This document shows positions 6,449 to 6,566 of a stretch of 6,566 nt of DNA, in pieces; within the stretch, counting starts at the first letter, position 1, and every line of letters begins with the position of its first letter. A model generated the notes under the pieces. That model saw only the letters and a program-made list of their open reading frames with translations. It had not been told where the DNA came from and did not search any database. The translations under genes were made by a program, and so were the position numbers. The stretch lies in assembly GCA_958427155.1 (NCBI GenBank), contig CAUABB010000083.1, forward strand, positions 1 through 6,566, in the 5' to 3' direction. This DNA is from an uncultured Oscillospiraceae bacterium (GTDB lineage Bacteria > Bacillota > Clostridia > Oscillospirales > Ruminococcaceae).

Positions 6449-6566
6449 ATAATAAATATAATCGTATATATTGAAAAAATAACGTATAAGCCTATAAAAT
6501 TACTAAAAAGTATAATATAATAATATCTGGTTCATATTTAAAATATGAGATTAGATACGGAGATGA
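6449..6566. other. AT-rich segment of unknown origin replacing the first half of priA
   Basis: The last 116 bases contain only 22 G/C (19 %), against 43 % in the neighbouring coding stretch 6301-6420. None of the three minus-strand frames resembles the expected PriA helicase region. The frame continuous with PriA has a stop at 6500-6502; another minus frame is open from the window end for 24 codons and stops. On the plus strand a frame is open from 6490 to the end but has no ATG start. I cannot tell whether this is intergenic DNA, the edge of an inserted element or a mis-joined contig end. No transposase, terminal repeat or RNA gene can be recognised in so short a piece. Confidence 0.6.
6532..6548. 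repeat. Perfect 17-nt palindrome (8-bp arms, 1-nt centre)
   Basis: TCATATTT and AAATATGA are exact inverted copies around the single A at 6540. With a 1-nt centre it would not form a good RNA hairpin and has no GC-rich stem or T-tract, so it is not a terminator. It could be an operator-like dimer site or simply a chance product of AT-rich sequence. Confidence 0.6.

Noticed and set aside
6511..6516. Exact TATAAT on the plus strand as a promoter -10 box
   Set aside because: No acceptable -35 element lies 16-18 nt upstream, and the surrounding sequence is almost pure A/T, so the match carries little weight.
6380..6566. Group II intron or insertion-sequence end inside priA
   Set aside because: Only about 115 bases are visible, with no transposase, intron domain V-like structure or recognisable terminal repeat, so the idea cannot be supported.

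Overview
The window is one minus-strand gene cluster, read from right to left, of the kind typical of Clostridia and other low-GC Firmicutes. The order is priA (3' part only), def, fmt, a YugP-type membrane zinc peptidase, rsmB, rlmN, stp (PP2C phosphatase) and the first 73 codons of a PrkC/PknB-type Ser/Thr kinase. This order, the strong Shine-Dalgarno (SD) sequences and the use of TTG starts point to a clostridial Firmicute. A finer assignment, such as a gut Oscillospiraceae-like lineage, would be a guess. Sampled coding DNA is about 43 % GC (52 of 120 bases at 6301-6420).

Layout from the transcriptional upstream side: 6449-6566 is a very AT-rich stretch (22 G/C in the last 116 bases) that does not look like priA, although it sits where the first half of priA should be. 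At 5480-6448 is the PriA zinc-binding, helicase C-terminal and C-terminal region. Then come def (4991-5458), fmt (4043-4969), the yugP homologue (3351-4040), rsmB (2021-3349), rlmN (976-2016), stp (243-968) and the kinase (1-219, cut by the window edge). Gaps between genes are 21, 21, 2, 1, 4, 7 and 23 nt. None has room for a separate promoter or terminator, so the genes are probably co-transcribed and, from fmt to stp, translationally coupled. There is no gene-free stretch over 300 bases, and I see no tRNA, rRNA, CRISPR array, insertion sequence or riboswitch.

The genes are largely housekeeping. Fmt formylates initiator Met-tRNA and Def removes the formyl group from new proteins. RsmB and RlmN methylate 16S and 23S rRNA. 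PriA restarts stalled replication forks. Stp and the kinase form a reversible Ser/Thr phosphorylation pair that usually monitors cell-wall state.

All fully contained proteins have intact catalytic motifs. Three starts need attention: rlmN and the peptidase use TTG, and for stp and fmt the farthest upstream ATG is probably not the true start. The main anomaly is the abrupt loss of PriA homology near 6450. A contig end or assembly chimera is the simplest explanation, with a real insertion or rearrangement as the alternative. I found no convincing new biological system.
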